Source: Haemonchus contortus
Taxonomy: Eukaryota > Nematoda > Chromadorea > Rhabditida > Trichostrongylidae
Length of the DNA: 64,000 nucleotides
Direction: 5' to 3'
NCBI GenBank assembly: GCA_000469685.2
Contig: LS997565.1
Location: 45,909,810 to 45,973,809 of the forward strand
The position numbers were made by a program, and so were the translations under genes. Below the pieces are notes generated by a model. That model made no database searches, was not told the DNA's origin, and saw only the letters and a program-made list of their open reading frames with translations. This document shows, piece by piece, positions 52,731-64,000 of this stretch (its first letter is position 1; each line of letters opens with the position of its first letter).

Positions 52731-55700
52731 ATGTTTGACGAGAAGATCACGACGGCAGAATACGGTCAAGCGGGGCGAGCCACTCCAATCGAATATGCTG
52801 CCTTCCTGCCCACACGATTGAGGTACTTAACTGTATAAGTTGAATACTTACTGCCGCTTTTCTGTAGTTGTGGAGGTGCAGAAAAGCAATCACCGTTTTT
52901 TTCCAGGAAAAAGCAGGCAATTTTCTCAGCACTGCTTTTCGAGAAATGAATTATATTTCAGATTATCACATATTTTAATGGTTATTTTTATTCTATCCGC
53001 TTCAGTCCTTGCATTCGCAGAATATCATAGGAGAGCAGCCGATAGCACCGTATTCGAATCCTCAGTGAGTAAATCCCACTTTTGTGGGAATACTTTTCAT
53101 ATTCATTCGAAAGTTCAACTCCTCCCACAGTTTTCAATGACAGGAGCGAGTTGAAGTTGCCTTGTTGCAGGAACTCCTCTCAAACTGAACTTATGGGTAG
53201 ACTCATTGGACGTCCTTCCCATTTCAGCTTCCAGTTACCTAATACGATCCACTATTGACCTCATACGACCAGGCACCCTGGTATCGAATCCTTGATCAAT
53301 ACTCTCTCAAGCCAACCAAGCCTTACATCTTCTGTATGAGGTAGATTAATTGGTACCAGGTCTGTCTGAAAGAATAAAATTGCTGTATATTGGCTGTATA
53401 TTGGCCGGGCACCGCAAGTCATAATATAAGTCGCATACGCATTCAAAACGCCACCAGGGTTCCGTGAAAGTTGAGTGCTTGGCGTATCCTTAGAAGAAGT
53501 TGATTAACGTCGAAAACCTTATCCTCCACTATTTCTAAGCCTGTAGTCATGTTATTGTCCTTACTAAAGTGAAACAATAGAGCAGAACCCTATTCAGACG
53601 TTATCGAAGGAACGTATCGCTTCAGTGGGGAAACGTAATGTGGAACAGGAAACGACCACGCAAAAAAGTCTCATTCTAGATGACCTGGAAACTATCAAGC
53701 TGAATAATGCGGATGTAAGTATTTGCTAATATTTTGTATTAAAAGTATGCTTCCGCTTCTATGAGGTCCAGTGGAAACTAGCTCAGTTTTCTCTATCAGG
53801 GGCACTCATTTCCTCTCGAATAACGATTTTTGGGTCGTGTTATCGTGATCTACTATCTCAATAATTGTCTGACTCACTTCAGTAAATTCCTAATTCGTAA
53901 TATGTCCCCTTGAAAGGAAATTATAAAGGGACCGTCAACCACGATTCTACCTAATACATTTCCTCTGAGACCATCCCTTGCCTCAAATTTTTCATATCAA
54001 GAGATGAATTCTTCAGAAGCACTTAGTAGTTGGAACCATTATTCTGATGAATCACTATGGTGTTGGTCACCAACAGCAGTATGTACTCGTTAGCTTACCC
54101 AGACCCCTGTTTTCAATTATTCTGTGAAATCCTCGTTTTTTTTCAGCCGCTCCCTCCCAGAATGTTTGAAAGCCTTACTGCTGATCAGTTATGCCAGTCA
54201 GCGTCGACTGGATGTCTTAGTCCTTTTATAAGGATGACTACTCTACTATCAGTAAGTTCCTATGACTTTCTTATGGATGAAGGTGGTGTAGGCCTTGAAG
54301 GCTTTGCTATCCGCACATGGTCCGGTCATCAGTTGACCAGAATTTGTCTCAGCAAGTCAGGTCCCACCATTTCCAACAGCTCGAAAAGGGTAACCGATGC
54401 TCTTTCAAGATTTCGATCCTTTCAGGCGGTCCTCTATTAGATAATGGATGTGTCTGGGGTGAATAAGGGGAACGGGTTCTGTTCATGAGAATGAGTGAGG
54501 CAAGAACAGAAAACGCAACAGATGAATTGGCGATAGTGGAATAAGATCTTCTAAACGACTTTTAAAAACTGTCGATCGAACACTTTAAGGCAAATAAATT
54601 TTCCGCGGTAATTATGGACTATTGGTTGGGTCAGTCTGAATGTGATCCACGGAAAGGCTATACATTTTATGACGTGGGCACTGTGCTACCTCTACTCTAA
54701 AGAATAAGTACTGAGCTGTGACATTTTGAAGGAATACAAAGTTTTATAAAATTTTTCATTTCAGACGGCTCCTAACTATCGTCTGGCTACATGTCTTGTG
54801 CACAAAAATATGTCCACCCTAATGTTGAATATAATCTGTTATCTCTTGAGGGGACAAAAGTTCATTGAAATGGGCCGGAGTTTATTGAAAGATAGCTGGG
54901 ACACATCGTGAGTTTGTAGCCAAAATATGCTTTACCAATTTCAAAATGTTCTCATTTTAAATGATTCATTTTTATCCTACCGTAATCCTTCAAGATCACA
55001 GAAAATGAAATTTTGAAGCTGTACATGAGAAGCACCGCTATAAGCTAATCTCTTGAAAAAAAATTCCTGATACCGAATTTCATTTCTAGAAAAACTATGG
55101 GTCATACCGTCCATATGAAATATGTATTTAGACCTCGAACAAAAGGAATACTTGGTTGGTTCGGAAGATTTTTCTTTTTTGGCTTAAGAGGGAGGGGGGG
55201 GGGGGGGGAGCTCATTCTGCAAGCCCTATTTGTGTGGAAGTTTAGCTATGAGTAAAATCTACACTTGTAGTGTTCAGTAATCGTGAATTGATTTGTTCAA
55301 TAGAAGGAGAGAGAAATAAAGTTCGGAGCGAGTAAACCTTGAGAATTCTCTCCACGTGCTGTTCCAAGTTTATGAGTTCGAATTGCCTAGCAGCTGTCTG
55401 TCCCAGCAGCTTCTCCTAAGAACATTAAAACTTTTAGCTTTTGTGGATACGAAAAGTGTTTCGATGGTGTCGATCCGATGTTAAAATCCCTACAAATTGG
55501 AAATCTATCGGAATGGAGTCTTACAATGGTCACTCGTGAACCGATTGATCGCTTTCTTTCGGGGTTTATTGATCGATGTTTACGGTGAGACATTCATGTC
55601 TTTTTTCTTTTTTTCAAGTTTCCAGTGTGAGGATAAAAATAGGTGACTTGGTGACATCCCACGCTTCCAACTTGCCTTTCTCCTACTACTTACGATAGCC

Positions 55701-56881
55701 AACAAATGCACCACCAAACTTTCCTCAACAGCTTTCTCACCCCCTCCCCAACTTCTTCAAGTGTAGTAGCGGATTACTTTGGACTAGAACTGTAGGAAGG
55801 AATACTTCATACTGCGGAGAACAGAGGTACACACAATGGCTCCAGGCTTTCAGGTACTTTACTTTCAGAGTTGGTCATAAATGCTATGGATGTGGAAGCA
55901 ACATGACATGTTTTTTGGAACAGACTTATTACAGGTAGGTCGGTGATTGTATCACTCACATACTCCAAACAACACTACAGAAGTTGAATGCTGTAAAGTG
56001 ATCTTTACCATTTTCAGAGCTCGATTGTATGCTTTGACTGCTGAGAACAATGAGACGATTTTGCCGGATACAACTAGAGTGGATCGACATGTCTTTCCTC
56101 AGAACTGGTTCGTTCGTTACGCGATGTCTTCCATGAAAAATTTGCTCTCTATTGTTCCTCTCACAAGACATTACCTTTCTCCAAAATGAAGAACTTATTA
56201 TACTTAATTAAGGCGCTGCAATCTGGGTAAATACTATGACAACTACAAATTCATCGAATATTCAAGTAATCCGGATACAAAATTGCTACAAGATCTCATC
56301 CGCGTTCTAGCAGAGCAGAAGGTAAGTTCATACTGAGTTTTGAAGTGCTGCAGTTGGTAAGGGAGAGAGAACGATTTTCTGGGAAGAATCTGTGGCACCC
56401 AACCAGCCGATGTACAAGTCAGTTCTTTTATCCTCTCAGACGAGTCTGGTACCAATTCACTGAGCCCGGAGAGATGCAAGGCTTGGTTGGCCTAGGTGAT
56501 ACCGATCCCCCTGCCACTACGCCACCTAACTTTTCCTTCCTATACCTTTTTACGTTTTTTCCTTTTGCGATCCCGTTTTTACCCATATGAAGCAAAATCG
56601 TCCCATCATGTCAACTCTTCAGTAAAAAGCGTCTTTTTCAGGTTCCTCAGTCATCCATTGACTACATTACGAATGTTCTGCAATCAGGTCGGACTGAACA
56701 TACCACGTTTACATCGAAGGCCAGAGCTTTTCTAGAACATCGCCTTCGTAGCAGTCCTTACCTTATGGAACTACTTGTTCGCACCTTTTATTACGATTTC
56801 AAACTTTTCGGATATCTACTTCCTGATCTTGTATCCATGGGTCCTAACCATTTTCAAGGCGGAAATTCCACCCCACAATGA
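52731..56881 (+). CDS. Sulfotransferase ST-D (divergent paralog), 10 exons
   Basis: The most diverged member of the array. Exons: 52731-52822, 52962-53064, 53598-53714, 54147-54251, 54765-54907, 55438-55584, 55869-55934, 56018-56107, 56213-56321 and 56642-56881. All are in phase, giving 403 residues. The N-terminus MFDEKITTAEYGQAGR is unlike the others and is coded by one 92-base exon instead of a 5-base plus an 84-base exon. A CTTTTCAG just upstream (about 52687-52694) could be a spliced-leader acceptor. The membrane segment is HILMVIFILSASVLAFA (about 34-50). The PAPS loop is HKNMST (K at about 153), with N replacing S. The 3'-phosphate motif is MVTREPIDRFLSGF. Also present are CYGCGSNMTC, HVFPQNW, YNYKFIEYSSN-like and SPYLMELLVRTFYYDF. 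A looser match than A-C suggests a different acceptor or an older duplicate. The alternative start in exon 2 cannot be excluded. Confidence 0.86.
53255..53520 (+). repeat. tRNA-derived SINE copy in ST-D intron 2 (SINE family 1)
   Basis: The B-box-like 'ggtatcgaatccttgatcaa' is followed in order by 'gccaaccaagccttacatct', 'attggtaccaggtctgtctg', 'tggccgggcaccgcaagtca', 'gtcgcatacgcattc', 'gtgaaagttgagtgctt' and 'gattaacgtcgaaaacctt'. A short internal duplication (ctgtatattgg twice) is present. The A-box side is degraded. Confidence 0.7.
55190..55212. repeat. Poly-G run in ST-D intron
   Basis: A homopolymer of about 15-18 G preceded by a GAGGGAG stretch. Its exact length is likely unreliable in assemblies. 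Confidence 0.8.
56385..56525 (-). repeat. tRNA-derived SINE fragment in ST-D intron 9 (SINE family 1)
   Basis: On the minus strand: 'aggtggcgtagtggcagggg' (A-box side), then 'ggtatcacctaggccaacca', 'gccttgcatctctccgggc', 'aattggtaccagactcgtct', 'aaagaactgacttgtacatc' and 'ggctggttggg'. The B-box segment is deleted. Confidence 0.65.
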
Positions 56882-57074
56882 AACACACGGATTGAAATCA
56901 TGATAATTACGGGATTTGATGAGCAAATAATCGATTTCAGATACAAACGACGCTGAAGTATACTACTTGTTAATAGCTCTTACAACATAAGCTTTTTGGA
57001 AAGCTAACAGCTAAACTAATAAACTATTCTATTCAATTCTATTCATTTTCATAACTACCAAGGTAGTGTTCCGA

Positions 57075-57320
57075 AAAGTGCCGTACTATCGCACACGCAG
57101 CGTCCATAGATTGGATCCCTGATTGGTATTCACCCAGACCATCCAAGACCTCCTTTCAGGTTCGATTAATTGTTACCAAACTCGTCTGGCAGTATAAATG
57201 CACCGACTGCAAGTCATGTATGGGCCACATACGCAATCAAACTTTCAGAAGGATCTCGTATGGTGCTTGGGCAATCCCCTGAAAAGAAATAATGAACGCT
57301 ATAACTTTGACTTTCATTCA
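57075..57320 (+). repeat. tRNA-derived SINE copy, degenerate (SINE family 1)
   Basis: It has the B-box-like 'atagattggatccctgat', followed in order by 'cacccagaccatccaagacc', 'attgttaccaaactcgtctg', 'gcaccgactgcaagtcatg', 'gggccacatacgcaatc' and 'tgcttgggcaatcccctga'. Confidence 0.6.
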
Positions 57321-57967
57321 TTTTCATATCCACATAAGTGCACTGCAGCCATATAATAATTACCTTTTTCTAGAGCAGATTGTTTTCTTCCAAGAATGCG
57401 CCATGCATTCAACATAGATTCCGGATTTTGGGAAGTTTGTGTACGGTCTGGTTTATACAACGACATAAACGGGCTGGTCATTCTAGTCCTCTGTCTAATT
57501 TGCTCCCTCAGACGTATGCTGTATCTACAGGTCTTCGTACAAAGCGGTTAGGCTGAGTGGTCACTAGTCCAAAAGTCGATCCATCCTCGGACCATACTGA
57601 AATCATGTGTTCATAAAAACAGCTACACGGCTTTGGCCTGAGAATTTCAAACGTTCATCTGGATCTGACTAAAATTCATATTTTTCTGAGCTAATATGAA
57701 TAGAAAACAGTTTACAGAACTTTCGCCCTCGAAAAGACTTCTGGTTCAGGGAAAACTCATCACTTTCTTACCATCGCATTCACGAAATCAGTAACTCATG
57801 CAAGGTCTTTTGGCCGTGTTTCATGGAAACTACCATAAAAACCTGCAAAAATGACCCCAAAAACCAAGAAACTCGAGGAATAAAGTCTGACCATAATGAT
57901 AAACATAAAACCAAGACAAAAAAAATAAAAGGAAAGAATAGAAATCTTTTGCAAATATGTTTTATTA

Positions 57968-58003
57968 GGCTAATTTTTCGGCAGAATCGCCTCCTTCAGA
58001 GCC
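57968..58003 (-). ncRNA. Decayed hammerhead-like motif in Penelope remnant
   Basis: It is homologous to the motifs at 41631 and 44623, reading GGCT-CTGAAGG-A-GGCGATTCTGCC-GAAA-AATT-AGCC. The G replacing the last core A of CTGANGA and the lost GTC triplet should abolish cleavage, while stems I and II can still pair. Confidence 0.45.
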
Positions 58004-58128
58004 TGAAAGGATTATAACAATCTGTACGATCAAACCTTTCTACCAAACCACTGAAGTTCGAGACTCCCAGGGCACGCAGGTGGTCGAAAGGAAAACCACA
58101 CACCGTAGCTCTGTGAATTCTTTGAAAC

Positions 58129-58384
58129 GGGGGACGGGCGTTAGGAACGATTTTGGGTAATCGATTCGCCGCACGCGGCTGTCGCAGACCACTCATTCGC
58201 CGTTATTACAGCTCTGGCGTTCTTCATACAGCTCAATCGATAGATCATTATTTTATGCATAATTCTACTATTAGTACTTTTGTTCTCGTAATTCTTACCT
58301 TCTGCTGCATCCTGCTACATTCCCTCGCGCGCGACGCCCCTCTCACCGCGACGCGACCATTTCGTTCCTAACGCACCACACCCC
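58129..58384. mobile_element. 256-bp MITE with 8-bp target-site duplication
   Basis: The ends are GGGGGACGGGCGTTAGGAAC and the inverse of GGGGTGTGGTGCGTTAGGAA, imperfect terminal inverted repeats of about 23 bp with a perfect inner 13 bp (GCGTTAGGAACGA). TTTGAAAC lies immediately before (58121-58128) and after (58385-58392) and is present once in the uninterrupted pLTR copies in the form of cttcgaaacc. No coding capacity. An 8-bp duplication and G-rich ends fit a hAT- or Merlin-type non-autonomous element; I cannot decide which. Confidence 0.85.
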
Positions 58385-58798
58385 TTTGAAACCACTCGGC
58401 AAGTTATGGTACCAACCGACAGTGTCAGCTGGGTAAGTCCTCATCAAAGTCTCTATGGGAAGGCCAATCTAAAAGCATGTTTATTCTGAATCATTGGGGT
58501 TTAAACTGAAAAACGACCTTCTTTCATCATAAATCCGGGCACAACTGAAAAATTGAAGTCGACCGATTGCTCGTCCTGAATGCTTACCAATGTGCAGAAC
58601 CAAAGAAAATATTTAAGTCTAGCGGTAATCTTCATTTTCACTTGTTCATTTCGCCACCAGTGGTTTCCGGAGAGCTGCGGTGTTATTCGGCCTGAGGCAG
58701 CTGTTCCTTTCTTCATAATTTCCAATTACTGTTACTACTCGTGACAGGAATTAAGAACTTTTCTAACTTATTTCTTCTTTCAGAACAGTCAGTAGAAT

Positions 58799-61348
58799 AT
58801 GGGAGAACAAAAAGATGCATTTCAATTCAATTTGCCTCCACTGCCGCCAAATCAGCAGCAACCTGGTTCAGCTGAAGGGTTAGTCAATTAGTCCTGCTAT
58901 GTTGAGGGGGGGGGGGGCCTCAGACGGGATCGATCAACACCAGAAACTTTATCCTTTATCCTTTATGTTCAATTACATCCTTACGAATCTGTTTTGTTTG
59001 GATTAAGCTTACGCAAGATAACCCAAGCTGTATTACTTATTTTGAGTTGCTACTGTGCTAGTTTTGGAGCAACTGTGCCAACAAACAACTCTACAGTACC
59101 AGATTGACGGGCACGCGCCTCTTCATGAAGGACGTTCTGAGTTCTAGTGCAGTATTTTACTCGTAGGACCCGAGATTCCGACTAGCACCAACGTCTTCTT
59201 TACTTGTCTTTCCCGAGTTCCCTTTCTTGGAGATTTTGCAGCAAGCGCGGCATATAAGTGACCTTCTTAGTTAAATCTTTGTATCCAAATGGTAAGTAAA
59301 CATCACAGATAGCCACTTCATCTACTAAGCACTCTGCTACGTAAGCCACCGATAAGCTGGTCAATCAGGTCTTTAGCCTCTGCGCCCACGAAGTGCCCTT
59401 TTGATACCAGCCGGAGAATTATGGAAGCTCCACTGATTGAGAATCCAACAGCCGACAACTCTTGAAAAACGCTTCTTCATACGGCATCAACAGTTGATGA
59501 TATGGTGATAAGAATTGTGATTCCATCTAATTACGACAGATTCATGGGGGTAGTAGAAAATGGAAAAGCCATTGGCGTCAATTGGGATATGTTTTTGGGA
59601 TGCGCCCAGCATCCATTCAGAATCGCAAAGGGAATTTACATGCTTATGTGGAATATACGATGAATTGCAGTGGCGAGAAGATGTAAAAGTCAGTGCTTTT
59701 ATCCCCCCTCCCCCCCCCCCCCCCAAGCGAGTAAAGAATCAATTATCCTCGGCGAGGGATTGACGGCTAGGTTTCCTAGACTAGCGTCGATCCGGGATCC
59801 GAACCCAGGACCATGCGTGTGTGATGGCGCACCACGTGCCATTCACCTTCTCTACCCTGAGCATATCGCTTTCACCCTATTAGAGCAGCATTCCATCAAA
59901 AGTGTGTCAACTACAAGCCCGATCATGAATTTAAGAAAGCGACGTATACACCCCACTCAAGGAAGGCAGTCTCATGGGCTACCCGAAACCAAACATCCTT
60001 CTTACCGTTCGTCCGATGATGATTTATCCCTACGAATTCGTGCAAGAACTAAAAGTCAATACTCTCCCCGATTCCCACCATAACCTACAGCTTTGAATTA
60101 TTGTTCGCCATAAAGAGACGTAAAATAAAACGAATGTGTTGTAAAATTGGTTCGGAGCAGTGACGGGATTACGGTAAGAATTCGGAACCATACTAAATCA
60201 CTTTCGATGCAGCCGTTGAGAGCCAAAGTGGCTCTTTTGCTATGTGAAGTCTTAGACTGATTCCGGACCCCTTAAACCTTTTAATTCGAAAAATTTGAGA
60301 GGTACGATTCTAGGAGGCGCTTGTGTACGATCACATTAGGTTTCCAGAAATTTCTGTAGTAGTGGCTGAGATCGAAGCTCCTGAAACCTGATTCATAGTA
60401 TCGGGAAGAACACTTGTTACTGGCACCTCTTAGGAATATACACTTATTTGACTCAAATGAGGCTCTAACTTCACTATAGGAGGGTATTTTGAGAAAAAAA
60501 AACTTTTTCAGCAAAACTAGTGGGACAGCCGAAGGAAAGAACAGTAAGTTGGCGCACCTCCAATCAAACCTTTGTTCCACATCTACATTTTTGTTTTTTT
60601 TTCATTTTTTTTCTGGTATCAGTTCAAAACAAGCGGTTAAGGTAAGCCTGGAATGTCACGTAATGAACCTGACCACTCGCCACCATCAAAAGCACCACCT
60701 TATTTGGTTAGTTTTGTGGATAAGTTCGTGGTAGATGAATATGCAACAGAGTCAGATGTGCGATGAGGAATTCCCGGAGAACGTCCGTTGCGCGCGTCCG
60801 TCGAAAGTAGGTCACCCCGCCCACTTTGCGCGCGGCGCACCCCACTTAGGTCTCGAGACGACACTACAGTACCACCAAGTATCTGTAGCGAATGATTTGC
60901 ATTTGTTCTGTTATCTTCTCATTGACTCACTGTCGTGGACCGAGCGCAATTCGTATGTTCCGCTGACAACTGCGACGTTTGTCAAAGATCGCGGGCTGAC
61001 CCGCCGCATGCGATGGCTGCGGCATGACCTAGTTCCTACGGACGCGCGCAACGAAGCGCAACCGGAATTCCCAAATGGGAGGCCAAAGGGCTGTGGCCGT
61101 CGTTCTTTCCCAAGAGAAGAAAGTAATGCACATTAGAGAGGCTCCTCCACCGCCACTTCTGACTCGGTTGTGGAGCCATGAAAAGGCAACTATTACAGGA
61201 GTAGATAGCTGTTAGCTGGAGAGCTACCCATTGATATCTGATTACAGCTAACGTTCTCGATACTAATAGCCATCACATGGCTATTGTTTTTCGGATGTCT
61301 TGCTGGCATTATTATCGTACTGATTGAGTACAAAAACGACAGAGATGA
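58799..61348 (+). CDS. Unrecognised small single-pass membrane protein, tentative partial gene
   Basis: I do not recognise the family. Tentative exons are 58799-58878 (MGEQKDAFQFNLPPLPPNQQ...), 60512-60543 (KTSGTAEGKN), 60642-60757 (KPGMSRNEPDHSPPSKAPPY then LVSFVDKFVVDEYATESD) and 61248-61348. The last carries a hydrophobic segment (LTFSILIAITWLLFFGCLAG then IIIVLIEY) followed by charged residues. Phases agree if intron 3 uses the weak donor GTGCGA at 60758; otherwise the third exon ends at a stop at 60766. A TTTCTTTCAG just before the first ATG could accept a spliced leader. A Pro/Gln-rich N-tail followed by one membrane span is all that can be said. The downstream end was not found. Confidence 0.4.
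58905..58960 (+). repeat. SINE family 1, 3' tail fragment
   Basis: A run of 11 G is followed by 'cctcagacgggatcgatcaa' and 'ccagaaactttatccttta', matching the end of the 34387 copy ('ccctcagacgggattgatta', 'ccaaaaactttgc'). Confidence 0.55.
59660..59870 (-). repeat. tRNA-derived SINE copy (SINE family 1)
   Basis: On the minus strand: 'gtagagaaggtgaatggcac' (A-box side), 'cacgcatggtcctgggttcg' and 'gatcccggatcgacgctagt', with a near-intact B box. Then come 'aaaagcactgacttttacat' and 'cttctcgccactgc'. The body is interrupted by a run of about 14 C (59709-59724). Confidence 0.65.
60770..61130. other. GC-rich island inside a putative intron
   Basis: This block is much richer in G+C and CpG (cgcgcgtccgtcg, gcgcgcggcgcacc, gcgggctgacccgccgcatg) than its flanks. 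It reads as a 134-codon frame with no recognisable domain. It may be an inserted repeat. I saw no terminal repeats. Confidence 0.35.
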
Positions 61349-61349
61349 G

Positions 61350-64000
61350 TACGTATCTTCTGATTTTTTGAATCAATTACACCGCGTCAAAGGAGAGGCG
61401 TTCCAAGCGTTAAGCTGCGCGGCAAGTCAACTAACTAAAAATCGTCGCGCGATGAACCAATCAACTTAAAATTGTCGCGCACTATAAACAAGCGCCTCAG
61501 CCTGTGTAATGATCGGTGGAATTTTCGAAGTTACATAATCTAGTAACTTTGAAGACAGCAAATGATCGGATCACCAATTTACTGCTCTGAAGGCTAACCC
61601 TCCATCTGCTTACAATTTGTTCAGTCGCCGCTTCATATTTGGAAATGCTATCGCTTACTGTTTACTAAGAACTGCTGTCAACACCCTGGACTAGTCAATA
61701 ACCCCGTCAAATATATGCATACTACAGTCTTCTGAGCAGCTGATTTCAGATTGAAAGCCGCACAAAACAAGAAGCAATTTTAATCCAACCAATCAGTGAA
61801 TGCATTACGAAAGTACATAAAATAACGTGCAATTACCTACATTCCAATAAAACACTGCTACCAGAATTCACCGGTTGTTTCTCTGACTTCAGATACTACT
61901 CTTTTTTGGAATTTAGATTTATGAATTTGAACGCCTGAAACAACTTTTTCATATGGAGACACATTATTAGAGAAACGAACCCTGCCCCTCCACCCCCTCA
62001 TCCGTTCCCAGTAAGCCCCACGATGAGTTATCAACTTATCGACTGACGGTCAGCGCCAACATCTGCGTCAGGAATGGCTACTATGAACGCGCCCACTTTT
62101 CTCATAGGTGCTTCAAATGCCTCAAATGTAGACTTACAAAATCATAACTGTCCTACACAATCCCCTTATGGCTGTGCATTCCTGAACAAGACGTGTCACC
62201 GACTATATCTCTTCCCAAAAAATATTACAGTCCAAAACAGAACAGCTATATAAATAATCTTTATAAAAAAAAAGCAACGAAATGGCGGTCGCAATCATGA
62301 ACAAGCCCCGCTGGGCGAGTCCCATGTGCAAATCGGGCGCAGCACAACACTTCCCAGCCATTCTCTACTTCGATAACCAGTTGTGTTAGACTGCTTTTTA
62401 ATGGCACACTCAACAACGAGCCATGATCCATGATTGCCGCCACAAATGTATCTGCACATTAAAACGGTCAATTCACCAAGAAGTGCTCAAAGTACAGGAA
62501 AAAAATCAGAGATACACGCAATCGTGGGCATAAAAATGATCTGTACTCCATCTCAACACAACATTACACATGCTATACTTCAATAAATTACAGCTTACCA
62601 ACATAGCAAAAGAAATGAGATGAGCAGATCAATAAAATTCTTCGAGGTTCACAAAGCAAACGAATACTAATGGGTCGAGCATCATGTTACACAACGAAAT
62701 ACACGCATGACTAGCCCTAAAAAAGAAAAAAAGTGCAGATCTCAATCAAATCGGACACATATAAGCGAGACAACGAAAAAAGAAAGCACATGATATGCAA
62801 CGCAGCACAACACTAAGCCTGAGCGATTCACGGAGCTTCGGGCACGACATACGACAACGTGGAATATCCAACCACAAGAGGTTTCCTGAAACCCGTACCA
62901 ACATCTTTACAAGTTTTAAGAACAATCGCAATGATAAAGAATGACCAAAATGCATCACTGAACCGTTGCCAGAGCTTGTTCCAAAGCTATAGCTGTTTTT
63001 AAACAAGTCCATGAGCCATATGGGCACCCCCTTTTAGCTACGAGGTCGGAATTTACTAAAACCAGAGGGGAAAAGGTTACGAGAATGCCACAAGTCATAG
63101 CCCTAATAAGGTAGGGTTTGCCAGATGAGGTCGTGGGTAGAGTGGTATTGCCTTCAGAAGAAATACGACGGATACAGACTGGAGAATGTTAAGACCTAGT
63201 TGCTGTCAGCAGCTCGTTCACAGCCGCGTTGTCTGATCGTTCCCGTCACATTTCATTCAAAAGCAACCATTACTCTGAACACAGCCTCAGCTGGGAGAGC
63301 TCTCAATCATTTCTTCATACATTGCACCCATACTTTTCGTCACAAATCAACTACTTCCCATTGTAAGCATTGTAGGTAATGACTCACAAATATCTAGCAT
63401 CACAAAGTGATGTTACAACTGGTATGAACCCTACACTATGTCAGTGTCTCTTTTGGCCATTTGTCTCTGACATGGGAAGCCCACCTATGCTTGAGCAACT
63501 CGTAAGCTTTCCGCTAAAATACTGCATTTGCCCGTAGATTTCATTTTGCCAAGCCAATGAAGGAAACTGATACAGGGTGCTTCTCAGGTCAAGGACGTTC
63601 CTCATTCATATTGACTAAGAAGATCACAATTACTGGCATACTTCTCCTTCGCCCGATACTTCTCCCCGATTGCGAACCCCGGTGAAGGTCCCATTAGATA
63701 AATTCTAGCCACAAGAATATCTTTGTTTATTCCTAAACGGGACAGCCCAGTCATTCGACAGCTGTTCTAAAATTTCACCTGCGATGACGTTCATCGAACA
63801 TTGAGCAAGCACAGAACGAAAACAAAATAATATGAATGAAAATTGTTGAGCATCGAGCCTAACATTTCTGAACAGAACAGCGAACACTCACCACTGTGTC
63901 GACGGCCTATCACAGAGCATTGAACCTAATCCTGCTTAATGTACTGCATAAATCTCATATGGAACGGCGCAAGCATTAGCAAGATTATGGCAAGGAAAGG
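61350..64000. other. No recognisable gene
   Basis: About 2.6 kb of moderately AT-rich sequence with only short open frames (93 codons or fewer) lacking any recognisable domain. I see no tRNA, no SINE head and no transposon end. If the gene at 58799 continues, its last exons or 3' UTR would lie here. Confidence 0.4.

Larger units (their letters stand above)
57955..58485 (-). mobile_element. Diverged Penelope pLTR remnant, split by a MITE
   Basis: Plus-strand blocks 'gttcgagactcccagggcac', 'gcaggtggtcgaaaggaaaa', 'accgtagctctgtgaattct', 'gtcagctgggtaagtcctca' and 'gtctctatgggaaggccaat' align in order with the pLTRs at 41539 and 44531, but with many substitutions. No coding part is attached. 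The alignment is interrupted exactly by the element at 58129-58384. Confidence 0.8.

Noticed and set aside
60735..61136. 134-codon frame in the GC-rich block
   Set aside because: It overlaps a better-phased exon in another frame, and its composition reflects the GC-rich insert.
61250..61350. TM exon considered as a fifth sulfotransferase copy
   Set aside because: In the phase used by the sulfotransferase anchor exons it hits an immediate stop, and no downstream sulfotransferase exons follow.

Overview
The window looks like nuclear DNA of a nematode, most plausibly a clade V (strongylid or hookworm-like) worm. Genes are split by many introns with nematode-type acceptors (TTTTCAG, TTTTTAG). 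Intergenic and intronic DNA is full of old repeats. The recognisable proteins are worm versions of conserved animal proteins (glypican, CDC50/TMEM30, histone H2A.Z, WAPL) plus an expanded, nematode-style type II membrane sulfotransferase family. The genus is inference. All gene models were built by hand from splice signals; nearly every one keeps codon phase across all junctions, which is the main internal check.

Layout. 0.7-1.6 kb: four internal exons of a glypican gene on the minus strand, cut by the window edge. 1.6-12.5 kb: gene-poor, with only degraded repeats that I can name. 12.6-16.5 kb: a complete ten-exon CDC50/TMEM30 gene (minus). 18.6-19.2 kb: a three-exon histone H2A.Z gene (minus) with E2F-like sites upstream. 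21.1-26.3 kb: a complete 21-exon WAPL gene (plus).

27.8-56.9 kb: four full-length paralogous sulfotransferase genes in direct tandem (called ST-A to ST-D). A, B and C share an 11-exon plan in which the first coding exon is only five bases (ATGAG). D is diverged and has a different N-terminus. The array is heavily invaded. A tRNA-Ile gene lies antisense in an ST-A intron, a mariner element and a SINE lie between A and B, and a 1.9 kb foldback element sits in an ST-B intron. A Penelope-like retroelement with identical terminal repeats and hammerhead-ribozyme-like motifs lies just behind ST-B. A palindromic tRNA-like triplet and a long CTGT microsatellite are in ST-C introns, and SINEs are in ST-B and ST-D introns.

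57-64 kb: a Penelope terminal-repeat remnant split by a 256-bp MITE with an 8-bp target duplication, the start of an unrecognised small membrane-protein gene, more SINE copies, and about 2.6 kb in which I see nothing.

The sulfotransferases should act in the Golgi lumen on glycans, and glypican is a heparan-sulfate core protein, but nothing in the sequence links them functionally. WAPL (cohesin release) and H2A.Z (chromatin) are housekeeping nuclear genes lying head to head. No CRISPR, operon or prokaryotic-type system is present. The most unusual items are the five-base initiator exon shared by three paralogs, the inverted tRNA-like triplet, and the young Penelope element with ribozyme motifs and an inverted 5' patchwork.
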